From NCBI GenBank assembly GCA_023435985.1, contig JAEZKY010000207.1, forward strand, positions 1 to 44,775: 44,775 bases of DNA, in the 5' to 3' direction. Source of the stretch: Bacillota bacterium (GTDB lineage: Bacteria > Bacillota > Clostridia > Clostridiales > Clostridiaceae). The translations under genes and the position numbers were made by a program. Of the stretch, positions 24,752 through 33,006 are shown piece by piece. The notes beneath the pieces were generated by a model. The model saw only the letters and a list, made by a program, of their open reading frames with translations, did not search any database and was not told where the DNA came from. The number at the start of each line of letters is the position of its first letter. Position 1 is the stretch's first letter.

Positions 24752-24847
24752 GACAATAAAGATTTAAACTAATTTTTTATTAGTTGAATTGAAATCTTTT
24801 ATTTTTGTCGAGTTTATTTATCGTAGGATATGTCCTACGATTTTTTT
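24752..24847 (+). terminator. Expression platform: long hairpin then terminator
   Basis: GACAATAAAGATTT (24752 on) pairs with AAATCTTTTATTTTTGTC (ending 24809), a long A/T hairpin. Next, TCGTAGGA (24821-24828) pairs with TCCTACGA (24833-24840) and is followed by TTTTTTT. The second hairpin is a clean intrinsic terminator. CTACGG of the aptamer could compete for TCGTAG, which would give a switch; that is inference. Confidence 0.75.
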
Positions 24848-24932
24848 ATTTAAAGATTTAATTTGAAGGCTTTTGAAGAATGATATGTAATATTGACTTA
24901 AAAAGTATTGTTAATAGAATGGAGAAACTTAT

Positions 24933-25442
24933 ATGAATAATGATAAAACAGTAAATAGATTAGTTAAAACAGCTATTGTTGCAGCTCTTTATGCAGTTAT
25001 AACATTTGTATTAGCGCCAATAAGCTATGGACCTATACAATTTAGAATATCGGAAATAATGGTATTATTAGCATTTTTTGATCCTTTTTATATTGCAGGA
25101 CTTACCGTTGGATGTTTTATTGCAAATATGCTCGGGCCAAATGGAATTATGGATATTATAATTGGTACTTTAGCAACCTTTATTAGTGTTTATGCTATTT
25201 CAATTACAGGAAAGTTTGTAAAGAATAATAAAACTTCATTAATAATAGCATCATTATGGCCTACTATTTTTAATGGTTTAATAATTGGATGGATGCTTAA
25301 CTATGTTTATCAGTTCCCACTTTTATTATCAATAGGCGAAGTTGCGATTGGAGAATTTGTTGTTGTTACAGTAGTTGGAGTACCAGTTATTAAATTGCTA
25401 CAAAATAGATTTGATAAAGTGTTTGTAATTTATAAGAATTAA
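24933..25442 (+). CDS. queT: Queuosine-precursor transporter QueT
   Basis: A 169-residue membrane protein with five to six helices, of the QueT (COG4708) family, the substrate-binding S component of an ECF importer. Family segments are VAALYAVITFVLAPISYGPI, QFRISEIMVLLAFFDP and GLTVGCFIANMLGPNGIMDI. It would take up preQ1 or preQ0 together with the shared EcfT-A-A' module encoded elsewhere. GGAG lies about nine bases before the ATG. A preQ1-I-like riboswitch and terminator upstream fit feedback control by the imported compound. Confidence 0.92.
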   Translation: MNNDKTVNRLVKTAIVAALYAVITFVLAPISYGPIQFRISEIMVLLAFFDPFYIAGLTVGCFIANMLGPNGIMDIIIGTLATFISVYAISITGKFVKNNKTSLIIASLWPTIFNGLIIGWMLNYVYQFPLLLSIGEVAIGEFVVVTVVGVPVIKLLQNRFDKVFVIYKN

Positions 25443-25527
25443 ATTAAGTAATCATTATTTTTAGGATTATAACAAAAGGAATTTTAAAGTTTATTGTATT
25501 TATGATAATATGTTCAGATTTTGCATA

Positions 25528-25571
25528 AAGCTTATGAGAATCTATAATTTAGATTTTCATAGGCTTTTTTA
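25528..25571 (+). terminator. Terminator after queT
   Basis: AAGCTTATGAGAATCTA pairs with TAGATTTTCATAGGCTT (two G-U pairs), loop of 4-5 bases, then T's. Confidence 0.85.
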
Positions 25572-25794
25572 TATTATCCATAATTATCAAAGTATATAGT
25601 TTAATCAGAAATGAAAAATTCAATATACAAAGTAGTATATTATTAAAAAGTCAATATATTTTCACAAAAAGCACATTATTAAAAATATTATGGATTTTTA
25701 TATAATAATAGGAAAAAGTTACATTTAAATACTTATTTTGTACATCTTAAGGAAAAGGTATGTATTTAAATTAAGTATCATGAGAATATATAAT

Positions 25795-25808
25795 TGTAAA
25801 CGTATAAT
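25795..25808 (+). promoter_or_regulatory. Possible cre (CcpA) site upstream of the pectate lyase
   Basis: TGTAAACGTATAAT fits the cre consensus at about 12 of 14 positions and lies 50 bases before the start codon. Carbon catabolite control of a pectinase is plausible. The site is weak, and the rest of the 25572-25860 gap shows no other clear element. Confidence 0.35.
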
Positions 25809-25860
25809 TAAAATTATTCTATGTAAACAAAAAATAAATTAAAGGAGAGGCGATTATAAG

Positions 25861-27627
25861 ATGAGAAAAAGAATTACAAAAAGTAGGAAGGTTCAAAAAA
25901 TTTCAGGGAAGGTAGTGTTAGCGGCTCTAGCATCATCAATAATAATAGCTCCATCATTTGGTGTTAGTGCAAGTACTATTAGTACGGAAAGTACAGTAAC
26001 TAGTATAAGTAGTACTACGCCATCTGCAGTATCTTTAGCATCTGCTGAAGCTGCAACACCACTTGTAGAAAGCAGCACAGTATCTATATTAGATAGTGAA
26101 GGCTGGTTAGAATCAGCTAATGTAGAATGGAGTCCAGTTAACGGAGCCACTGGATATGATGTGTATTATAAAGGAGCATCTGCTTCAGATTCTTCGTACA
26201 AACAAATAGACAATGACTTAATTAGAAAATATCCATCATATTTTAGAGCAGATGTGCTAGGCCTTGCAGCAGGAAATTATGTAATAAAAATAGTTCCCGT
26301 TGCAAATAATGCAGAAGTTACCTCAGAACAGACAATTACAAAGACACTTAGTGTAAAAGCAAATACAAGGGAAGGCTTTGCGTTTTCTTCAGCTTCGCCA
26401 ATGGGGACAGGCTCAGGTGGATATAATAACGATGGCACTATAGCAAGTAATGCACAAATATTATATGTAACATCAGACAATGTAAACACTATAACATCAG
26501 ATGTTATAACTAATAGCAAAGGGACAAAAACAACCTGCACGGGTCTTGTTGATATTTTGGCAAAACGTCAAAAGGGATATGATAAAACACCTCTTATTAT
26601 TCGTATGATAGGTGAAGTCAAAGCGTCAGATATCAATGGTCTTAATAGCAGCGGATATCTACAATTAAAAGGCTGTTATAATGTTACACTTGAAGGTGTG
26701 GGAGAGGATGCTACAGTTTATGGATGGGGAATACTTGTTAGAGACTCTCATAATGTAGAAGTTAGAAATCTTGGTATTATGCTATTTCCTGATGATGGAA
26801 TTTCACTTGATACTGATAATGAAAATGTTTGGATTCATAATAATGATATTTTCTATGGTACAGCTGGAAGTGATGCTGACCAGGTAAAAGGTGATGGATC
26901 TTGTGATGTAAAACTATCAGACTATATTACAGTTTCATATAATCATTTTCATGATTCAGGGAAATCATCACTTTGCGGTATGAGTGACACAGAAGACTTT
27001 CATGTAACATATCATCATAACTGGTTTGATCATTCAGATTCAAGGCATCCTAGAATTAGGGTCGGAACTGTTCACGTGTACAATAATTATTTTGATGGCA
27101 ATGCAAAATATGGAGTTGGTGTTACTAAGGGAAGTTCAGCTTTTGTAGAAGCAAATTATTTTAGAGATTGTAAATATCCAATGTTAACATCTTTGCAAGG
27201 TACAGATATCTATAATAATAGTAAAGGAACCTTCTCAGGTGAGGAAGGAGGAATGATTAAAGCTTACAACAATAAAATAGAGGAAGCTTCAAGATTAGTT
27301 TATGCTAATCAAGATTCAACTCAATTTGATGCATATTTAGCTGTCTCAAGAAATGAAGTTGTTCCAAGCACATATAAAACTTTAAGTGGAGCTCACACTT
27401 ATAATAATTTCGATACAAGCTCATCAATGTATAAATATACTCCGGATTCTCCAGAAAATGTTGAAAGTGTTGTGACTACTTATGCAGGAAGAATAAATGG
27501 TGGAGATTTTATATGGAATTTTACAGATGCAGATGATGCAGATGATAGTTTAAATACACAATTGATGTCTAAAATTAAAGGTTATCAATCTGATTTAGTA
27601 TCTGTAGGAGGAAATTCAGTAAATTAA
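25861..27627 (+). CDS. Secreted pectate lyase, polysaccharide lyase family 1
   Basis: A 588-residue secreted enzyme. A signal peptide with a long basic start (MRKRITKSRKVQK) ends near residue 37 (GVSA). Residues about 80-160 look like a fibronectin-III-type module (NVEWSPVNGATGYDVYYKG). The C-terminal 400 residues form the PL1 parallel beta-helix: YLQLKGCYNVTLEGVGEDA, NVWIHNNDIFYGTAGSDADQ, a calcium-binding Asp-rich turn, SYNHFHDSGKSSLCGMSD and the catalytic loop SDSRHPRIRVG with R395-R400. It cleaves polygalacturonate by beta-elimination outside the cell. AAAGGAGAGG precedes the ATG. No anchor or binding domain is visible at the C-terminus, so it should be released. Confidence 0.92.
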   Translation: MRKRITKSRKVQKISGKVVLAALASSIIIAPSFGVSASTISTESTVTSISSTTPSAVSLASAEAATPLVESSTVSILDSEGWLESANVEWSPVNGATGYDVYYKGASASDSSYKQIDNDLIRKYPSYFRADVLGLAAGNYVIKIVPVANNAEVTSEQTITKTLSVKANTREGFAFSSASPMGTGSGGYNNDGTIASNAQILYVTSDNVNTITSDVITNSKGTKTTCTGLVDILAKRQKGYDKTPLIIRMIGEVKASDINGLNSSGYLQLKGCYNVTLEGVGEDATVYGWGILVRDSHNVEVRNLGIMLFPDDGISLDTDNENVWIHNNDIFYGTAGSDADQVKGDGSCDVKLSDYITVSYNHFHDSGKSSLCGMSDTEDFHVTYHHNWFDHSDSRHPRIRVGTVHVYNNYFDGNAKYGVGVTKGSSAFVEANYFRDCKYPMLTSLQGTDIYNNSKGTFSGEEGGMIKAYNNKIEEASRLVYANQDSTQFDAYLAVSRNEVVPSTYKTLSGAHTYNNFDTSSSMYKYTPDSPENVESVVTTYAGRINGGDFIWNFTDADDADDSLNTQLMSKIKGYQSDLVSVGGNSVN

Positions 27628-27679
27628 ATAATAACTGCAAGCATATTATTTTAAAAATTGAGTTTCGCATTCATCATAA

Positions 27680-27728
27680 AACTCATGAAAATTCCTACAG
27701 TGTAGATTTTCATGAGTTATTTTAATTT
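27680..27728 (+). terminator. Terminator after the pectate lyase
   Basis: ACTCATGAAAAT (27681-27692) pairs perfectly with ATTTTCATGAGT (27706-27717), with further pairing of CTACAGTGTAG in the loop, then TATTTTAATTTT. Confidence 0.85.
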
Positions 27729-27799
27729 TTATAATTTGTTTGGCCGTTTTCGGAATATGGTATAATATTATTGATTACTCAGTGAAGGAGAAGGATAGC

Positions 27800-28417
27800 A
27801 TGTCTTTATTTGGTAGAAGCAGATTAAAAGTAAAAAATGAAGAAGATGGAAATAAATTTAAGAGCCTTATAGAATATTATGAAATAGAACAAAAGGACGC
27901 GTTCAATGTAAATGTTTTAAAGGGACTGATTGGAGATAATTTGTGTCTAGGAGTCATAGATTCTAAACTATTATATAATGGACCTCAGGAGGAATCAGAA
28001 GTTGCATTTGAAGAAATAATAGAGAATTTAGATCTTTTAGGCATAGCATATAAAAAAATTGAAATAAAGAAAATACCAGAAATATTAATGTTTGGTTTAA
28101 GTATTAAAAAGGGGTCTAAGAAAACTGATAAAGATTATATTATTGGATTTGTTGTTAATAAAGATAATTTTAAGAATATAGAGAAGTACATAAATAAACT
28201 TAATATATATTATTTCATAGATAAAACTGGACTTTGTGAGGAAGCTTTGCTTCAAAAATTAGAGAGAAATTATGAAGATATAGATGAAATCGGTAATGAT
28301 TTTTGCTGTCAAATCTTTAATAATAATTTCATGAATCAGCTAGTTATTTCATCAGAAATTGAATTAGCTCCAGAAATTAAAGAGTTAGTTAATAGATGTT
28401 ATTTGGAGTTACAATAG
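27800..28417 (+). CDS. Unrecognised 205-residue cytoplasmic protein
   Basis: I do not recognise a family. The protein is soluble and charged: it starts MSLFGRSRLKVKNEEDGNKF, has an acidic middle and Ile/Leu-rich strands (LDLLGIAYKKIEIKKIPEIL, DYIIGFVVNKDNF), and ends with ELAPEIKELVNRCYLELQ. No signal peptide or membrane helix. The ATG at 27800 has AAGGAG nine bases upstream. An upstream in-frame start at 27740 is rejected, because a TATAAT at 27761-27766 lies inside that extension. Single-gene unit between terminators. Confidence 0.65.
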   Translation: MSLFGRSRLKVKNEEDGNKFKSLIEYYEIEQKDAFNVNVLKGLIGDNLCLGVIDSKLLYNGPQEESEVAFEEIIENLDLLGIAYKKIEIKKIPEILMFGLSIKKGSKKTDKDYIIGFVVNKDNFKNIEKYINKLNIYYFIDKTGLCEEALLQKLERNYEDIDEIGNDFCCQIFNNNFMNQLVISSEIELAPEIKELVNRCYLELQ

Positions 28418-28560
28418 TATGGAATATAATGAGTGAAAGAATAAAACAAGGGGAATATAAGGATTACTTTCTATCTATTATGAGATTAATGAAAATCTAA
28501 AATTTGGATTTTTGAGGGTTATTTGGAGGAAATGAAATTTTATATTCACTAAGTAAGTCA

Positions 28561-28592
28561 AAAAATCCGCTTTTTTAAAGGCGGACTTTTTG
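28561..28592. terminator. Bidirectional terminator
   Basis: AAAAATCCGC pairs with GCGGACTTTTT around a TTTTTTAAAG loop, with A's on one side and T's on the other. It serves the plus-strand gene at 27800 and the minus-strand gene ending at 28638. A weaker hairpin of the look-alike family lies at 28496-28526. Confidence 0.8.
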
Positions 28593-28637
28593 ATTTTAGA
28601 GTATGTTTTTGCTTATGATTTGTTTTTATTTTGATGT

Positions 28638-29300
28638 TTAAAAACTAATTAAATTAATTTTCGTTAGAACTGCTCTATTCCTAGTTCCAGGACTGTTAAT
28701 CATATGCCAGGCGGTATATTGTTCTGCATAAGGATTGTCAGCAGACATGCAGTCAACTGGAAGAATTACATTATAACCACGGAAAGCCGCACTAGTAGCA
28801 GTGTGGAGAACCGCACCATTAGCAGCGTATCCAGTCACTATAACAGTTTTTACACCATTATTATTTAACATATCTTCTAGATTGGTATTGTAGAATTTAT
28901 CTACACTTGATTTTACAATAGGATCATTTGATAAAGGAGTTAAATCCTTCGCTATGTCTGAAGAATTTGCTGTGGGGATTAGGCTATAGACAACTAGCAT
29001 GCTATGTTGGCGTGCTTTCGTTAATAAATTATAAATATTAGGAATAGTAGCTAAACAGTGAGAAGTGTTACAGATAGAGTTTTCCATATCTAATATTAAT
29101 AAAGCTGTGTTTTTGGGATTAACTGCTATTGACTGCAATTTTGGTGCAGGAGGTGCGGAGATAGTATTCCACTTATCAATTATAGTCTGATCTTCTTCGA
29201 TGGTACGCAAGGCATGAATAGGAGAACATATACCATTACTAGTATTAGAATCATTTAAGCCTTCAAACCATTCACCATAAAAAGGACAAAAATATACCAC
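28638..29300 (-). CDS. Isochorismatase-fold hydrolase without the usual cysteine
   Basis: An isochorismatase-superfamily protein of about 220 residues. The conserved part begins at IIDKWNTISAPPAPKLQS and shows LLILDMENS with the catalytic Asp, VDKFYNTNLEDML with the catalytic Lys, and GYAANGAVLHTATSAAFRGY. In cysteine hydrolases this last motif has Cys before Val; here it is Ala, as in a subfamily that otherwise looks the same. True isochorismatases such as EntB and PhzD also lack that Cys. The start is uncertain: GTG at 29300 follows GGAGG by six bases and is in frame, whereas the frame opens with a TTG at 29366 that has no ribosome site. Substrate unknown. Confidence 0.75.
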   Translation of the reverse strand: MVYFCPFYGEWFEGLNDSNTSNGICSPIHALRTIEEDQTIIDKWNTISAPPAPKLQSIAVNPKNTALLILDMENSICNTSHCLATIPNIYNLLTKARQHSMLVVYSLIPTANSSDIAKDLTPLSNDPIVKSSVDKFYNTNLEDMLNNNGVKTVIVTGYAANGAVLHTATSAAFRGYNVILPVDCMSADNPYAEQYTAWHMINSPGTRNRAVLTKINLISF

Positions 29301-29455
29301 ATTAAGCCTCCAATATTGTTTTTCATTTTTATATATTATGAAAAAGATAAGAGAAGGTGCGTGCAAATTTATAATTACTTATTCTAGTAAACACAAAATT
29401 TAGCATTTGATTTAAGCTGGCATTGGAATATAATTATTAAAAAAGGAGGGCTACT

Positions 29456-30040
29456 ATGGAAAATGTGATTGAAAATATAAAATCGAGAAGAAGTATAAGG
29501 AAATATAAAAAAGAACAAATAAAAGATGAGGATTTGTATACAATCTTAGATTCAGGAAAGCATGCACCTAGCGGAGGGAACTCTCAGACATGGCATTTTA
29601 CAGTGGTTCAGAATAATGAAATTCTTTTAGAATTAAATAGATATATAAAAGTAGCTTTTGAAAGGCTAGAAGTAGATGAAAATACGTATAAAAGCAAAAA
29701 AACTGGCAAAATTGCTTCAAAGAACGAGGACTACAGTTTTTATTACGAGGCTCCAACCGTAATTATAGTATCTAATGATCGTAGTTATAGTAATGCAATG
29801 GCGGATAGCGCCTGTGCTATAGAAAATATGCTCTTAACTGCAAATTTCTTAGAACTTGGAGCATGTTGGATAAATCAAATAACTTGGTTTGATGATGATG
29901 AAAATGTAAGAGGCTTATTAACACGTCTTGGAATCTCAGAAAAGCATAAGGTTTGCGGTTCACTATGTGTTGGGCATGTAGACGGCATAAAGCCAGTGAA
30001 GAAGATGTTAAGAGAGAATACAGTAACAATTGTAAAATAA
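29456..30040 (+). CDS. Nitroreductase-family FMN oxidoreductase
   Basis: A 194-residue nitroreductase-fold protein. The FMN phosphate site is the start ENIKSRRSIRKYKKEQI, with R11-R12-S13, followed by GKHAPSGGNSQTWHF that covers the flavin. The C-terminal half has ADSACAIENMLLTANFLELG and the closing motif VCGSLCVGHVDGIKP. It would be a homodimer reducing nitro, quinone or enone compounds with NAD(P)H. AAAGGAGG lies before the ATG. Single gene followed by a terminator, and divergent from the isochorismatase-fold gene. Physiological substrate unknown. Confidence 0.9.
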   Translation: MENVIENIKSRRSIRKYKKEQIKDEDLYTILDSGKHAPSGGNSQTWHFTVVQNNEILLELNRYIKVAFERLEVDENTYKSKKTGKIASKNEDYSFYYEAPTVIIVSNDRSYSNAMADSACAIENMLLTANFLELGACWINQITWFDDDENVRGLLTRLGISEKHKVCGSLCVGHVDGIKPVKKMLRENTVTIVK

Positions 30041-30051
30041 TAATAAACAAT

Positions 30052-30098
30052 AACACTAACAAAGATCTAGAACTTGGATTTTCGTTAGTGTTTTATTT
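30052..30098 (+). terminator. Terminator after the nitroreductase
   Basis: AACACTAAC (30052-30060) pairs with GTTAGTGTT (30084-30092), with inner pairing of AGATC and GGATTTT, then TTTATTT. Confidence 0.8.
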
Positions 30099-30272
30099 AC
30101 AGATATAAACTAAGTATTCATGTATTTATGCATTAAATATGAAAGTCAACCTTAAAAAAATATTTTGAAGAAGAATTATGTTATAATATGAGAAAGTTAG
30201 AAGAAAAATAACAATATTGTACTTAAATGAGATTTAGGTATTATTGCATTTTTAGGTTTGAGGAATATAAGG

Positions 30273-31400
30273 ATGATAAAAAAATTTATATTATATGTAA
30301 CATGTTTAATAATTGTCACTGTATTATTAAATGGATGTGCGAAGGCGAACAATAATGAAGGCAATCAAATAAATGGTTTAAAAGAAAGTACAAGTGGGAT
30401 TAGCAAAAATACTCAAGCAAAAATAATTGATTATATTAATAATTATTCTAAGGATAATGAGTTTAATGGCGCAATTCTCGTCTCAGATGGTAGCAACATA
30501 ATATTAAATAAAGCGTTTGGAATGGCTGATTATGATAATAACATTGAAAATACAACGCAGACAGTTTTTGAAATTGCATCGTTAACAAAACAGTTTACAG
30601 CAACAGCAATTTTAATGCTTCAAGAAAAGAATCTGTTAAGTGTTCAAGATCCACTCAGTAAATATATTCCAGATTACCCTGATGGGGATAAAATAAAAAT
30701 TTATAATCTTCTTAACCATTCGTCAGGAATTCATGATTACGTAGATTCAGCTGAATCTATAGAGAGTGAAAAAGATTCATTTACTTTGGAAGAACTCATC
30801 GAATTATTTAAAAATGAACCGCTTGATTTTGAACCTGGAACAGAATTTGGGTATAGCAATTCAAATTATATATTACTTGGATATATAATAGAAAAAGTAT
30901 CCCAAAAAAAATATGAAGACTATATAGAAGAAAATATATTAAAACCTTTAAATTTAACTAATACAGGTTTTTTAAGCAATAAGGATACAATAAAGAATAA
31001 AGCCATTGGCTATTCTACAATAGATGCAAAGAACAATGAATACGAAAAGGCGACTGATGAAGAAGGACCGATTATAGCTTCGGCTGGAGAGATATGTTCA
31101 ACTACTGAAGATTTATATAAATGGGAGCAGGCTTTATTTGCAGAGAAAATAATTAATAGAACATCCTTAAACGAAATGTTTACTCCTGGAATAACTAGTT
31201 ATGGGTATGGGTGGTCTATTGATGAAAGTGTCGAAGGAAATAAAGTTGTTTCTCATATTGGAAATCTGCCAGGATATACTTCATATATAGGAAGAAATAT
31301 TTATAAGAAATATTCAATTATTATATTAAGCAACAAAGATGATGATCCATATGTTAGTTATTTATATACTGGAATACTTGAAATTCTAGGAGATAAATAA
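30273..31400 (+). CDS. Serine beta-lactamase-like (class C/PBP4*) lipoprotein
   Basis: A 375-residue member of the beta-lactamase/serine hydrolase family (PF00144 type). A lipoprotein signal ends at LLNGC with C22. The three active-site motifs are complete: SLTK at 103-106, YSN at 194-196 and HIG at 328-330 (the KTG-box position). The enzyme acts outside the membrane; members include PBP4*, D-peptidases, esterases and AmpC. No resistance function can be assumed. The ATG at 30273 has GAGG nine bases upstream; the in-frame TTG at 30258 overlaps that site. A MITE-like repeat begins right after the stop codon. Confidence 0.88.
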   Translation: MIKKFILYVTCLIIVTVLLNGCAKANNNEGNQINGLKESTSGISKNTQAKIIDYINNYSKDNEFNGAILVSDGSNIILNKAFGMADYDNNIENTTQTVFEIASLTKQFTATAILMLQEKNLLSVQDPLSKYIPDYPDGDKIKIYNLLNHSSGIHDYVDSAESIESEKDSFTLEELIELFKNEPLDFEPGTEFGYSNSNYILLGYIIEKVSQKKYEDYIEENILKPLNLTNTGFLSNKDTIKNKAIGYSTIDAKNNEYEKATDEEGPIIASAGEICSTTEDLYKWEQALFAEKIINRTSLNEMFTPGITSYGYGWSIDESVEGNKVVSHIGNLPGYTSYIGRNIYKKYSIIILSNKDDDPYVSYLYTGILEILGDK

Positions 31401-31495
31401 TATATATGTTGCAATAATAAAATTACATTTAGGATGTCTATCCCCTAAATAAATATCCAGAGGTTAAATATAGAAAATCAATTGCAACATATATA
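31401..31495 (+). repeat. MITE-like 95-bp repeat, copy C (complete)
   Basis: Perfect 15-base terminal inverted repeats: TATATATGTTGCAAT (31401-31415) and ATTGCAACATATATA (31481-31495). The middle folds as TTTAGGAT-GTCT-ATCCCCTAAA. No coding capacity. It is the most complete of three copies in the window and abuts the stop codon of the serine hydrolase gene. Confidence 0.8.
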
Positions 31496-31591
31496 AAATG
31501 ATAAATTTAAAGGGAATAATTAATGGAAGAATAAACTTAAAAGCATTTGAAAAAAATTTAAAGATATGACATTGTTTTAGGAGGTATTATA

Positions 31592-32932
31592 TTGGAACCA
31601 GAAGAAGTTGAATTATTGCCATCTGGGCTTACAAGTTGTTTATTAGATGACAAAGAAGTACGCATATTAAAAATATCTCCTAAAAGACTAACTGTACGCA
31701 CCGCTGAGGAAATAAGCAAAATAAATTGCATAAAAGTAGTATTTTACATATTTGATGAGTGTAGATATGAAGAAATAATGATAGAAAATTATAGTATTTT
31801 AGAAAAAAGAAAAGGTGATTTTGATTTAACGTATATTTTTGATATCAAATCACAGGAATATTTAATTAATGTAAGAAAGATTTTTAAAAATTATTCAAAC
31901 TATATTACATTAAAAACCTTTGGGGATGGTAATGAATTTTCAAAGGCAATGATTGATTATCCAGTAGAACTCGATTATGACTTTTATGAATATTATTTAG
32001 AGCAGAAAAAAGACTGGCTGTCAAAGCTAAAATATTCAGACTATAATGAGAATTCTCTAGCTTCAATAGAATTAGCTATCACTTTAGATAATTCTATTTT
32101 GTATAAAGAGTATATAGATAACAATATAGAAGCATTTAAGAATAGTTATTTAAAAGAAAATTTTGTAGAAAATCATAAGTTATTTCAAAAGGATATAAAC
32201 AGACTTTATATTGGAAATGAATTTTGCCATAATTTATTTCCAGAAGTAAAACTGTTAATGAATATGATGCAGAAAGCCAAGCAGGAAAAACTTCAAATAA
32301 CACTATGTTTTACATATATGAGAGATAGCTATATAGAAAAAACAAAGGATATTATAGATAAGGTATACAGCTGGTGTAATGAAAATAATAAATCAATAGA
32401 GATTATAGTAAATGATTTTGGAATGCTGAAGCTGCTTGAAGATAAAACAGATTATTTAAAGTTGTCACTAGGAGTGTTATTAAATAAGCGAAAAAAAGAT
32501 CCAAGATATATTTATAAGAAAGGATATATGGAAAATAAAAAGCTTATAGCAGAAAATAGTCTTAATAGTTCAATTTTTAATAGCTTTTTGAAAGAATGTA
32601 AAATAGAACGATATGAATATGAAAATTGTGGTTATAGAATAGCTATTGCAGAAAGCCATAACAGTATGCATGTTCCGTTTTATGTAACAAATACCTCACA
32701 ATATTGTCCCCTATATGCAATGTGTGAGAGCTTTGACAGAGGAAATCAGAAACTTGTTGATGGCTGCCAAAAGTACTGCACTGATTATGTTTTTGCTTAT
32801 CCAAAGCATTTAAAAATGGTTGGAAGGTATAATTCTTTATTTGCTTTTGATGACACTTTGCTTAAAGATACAAAAGAATTAGATTATTATATAAGTAATG
32901 GTATAGATAGAATAGTTTTAAATTTCATATGA
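31592..32932 (+). CDS. U32-associated Cys-cluster protein (partner of the U32 protein)
   Basis: A 446-residue protein starting with TTG, six bases after AGGAGGT. Residues about 20-110 form a beta-rich domain (VRILKISPKRLTVRTAEEIS) that might be PilZ-like, but this is uncertain. The middle is helical and basic. The C-terminal third carries four cysteines C372, C378, C392, C396 (YCPLYAMCESFDRGNQKLVD then GCQKYC) and the strand-rich ITLCFTYMRDSYIE and LKLSLGVLLNKRKKDP, which resemble the TIM-barrel strands of U32 proteins. I read it as a diverged U32-type, possibly [4Fe-4S], protein. It is 74 bases upstream of a clearer U32 protein, like the paired UbiU/UbiV arrangement. Function unknown. Confidence 0.6.
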   Translation: MEPEEVELLPSGLTSCLLDDKEVRILKISPKRLTVRTAEEISKINCIKVVFYIFDECRYEEIMIENYSILEKRKGDFDLTYIFDIKSQEYLINVRKIFKNYSNYITLKTFGDGNEFSKAMIDYPVELDYDFYEYYLEQKKDWLSKLKYSDYNENSLASIELAITLDNSILYKEYIDNNIEAFKNSYLKENFVENHKLFQKDINRLYIGNEFCHNLFPEVKLLMNMMQKAKQEKLQITLCFTYMRDSYIEKTKDIIDKVYSWCNENNKSIEIIVNDFGMLKLLEDKTDYLKLSLGVLLNKRKKDPRYIYKKGYMENKKLIAENSLNSSIFNSFLKECKIERYEYENCGYRIAIAESHNSMHVPFYVTNTSQYCPLYAMCESFDRGNQKLVDGCQKYCTDYVFAYPKHLKMVGRYNSLFAFDDTLLKDTKELDYYISNGIDRIVLNFI

Positions 32933-33006
32933 TATAGCCATAATAAAGAAGACAATAGATTAAGATACTTGTTATTTATTTGATAGTGGCTCAGGAGGAA
33001 AAGGTA

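Noticed and set aside
28496..28526. Terminator after the 205-residue protein gene
   Set aside because: Pairing is weak and lacks a T tail; the hairpin at 28561-28592 is the convincing one.
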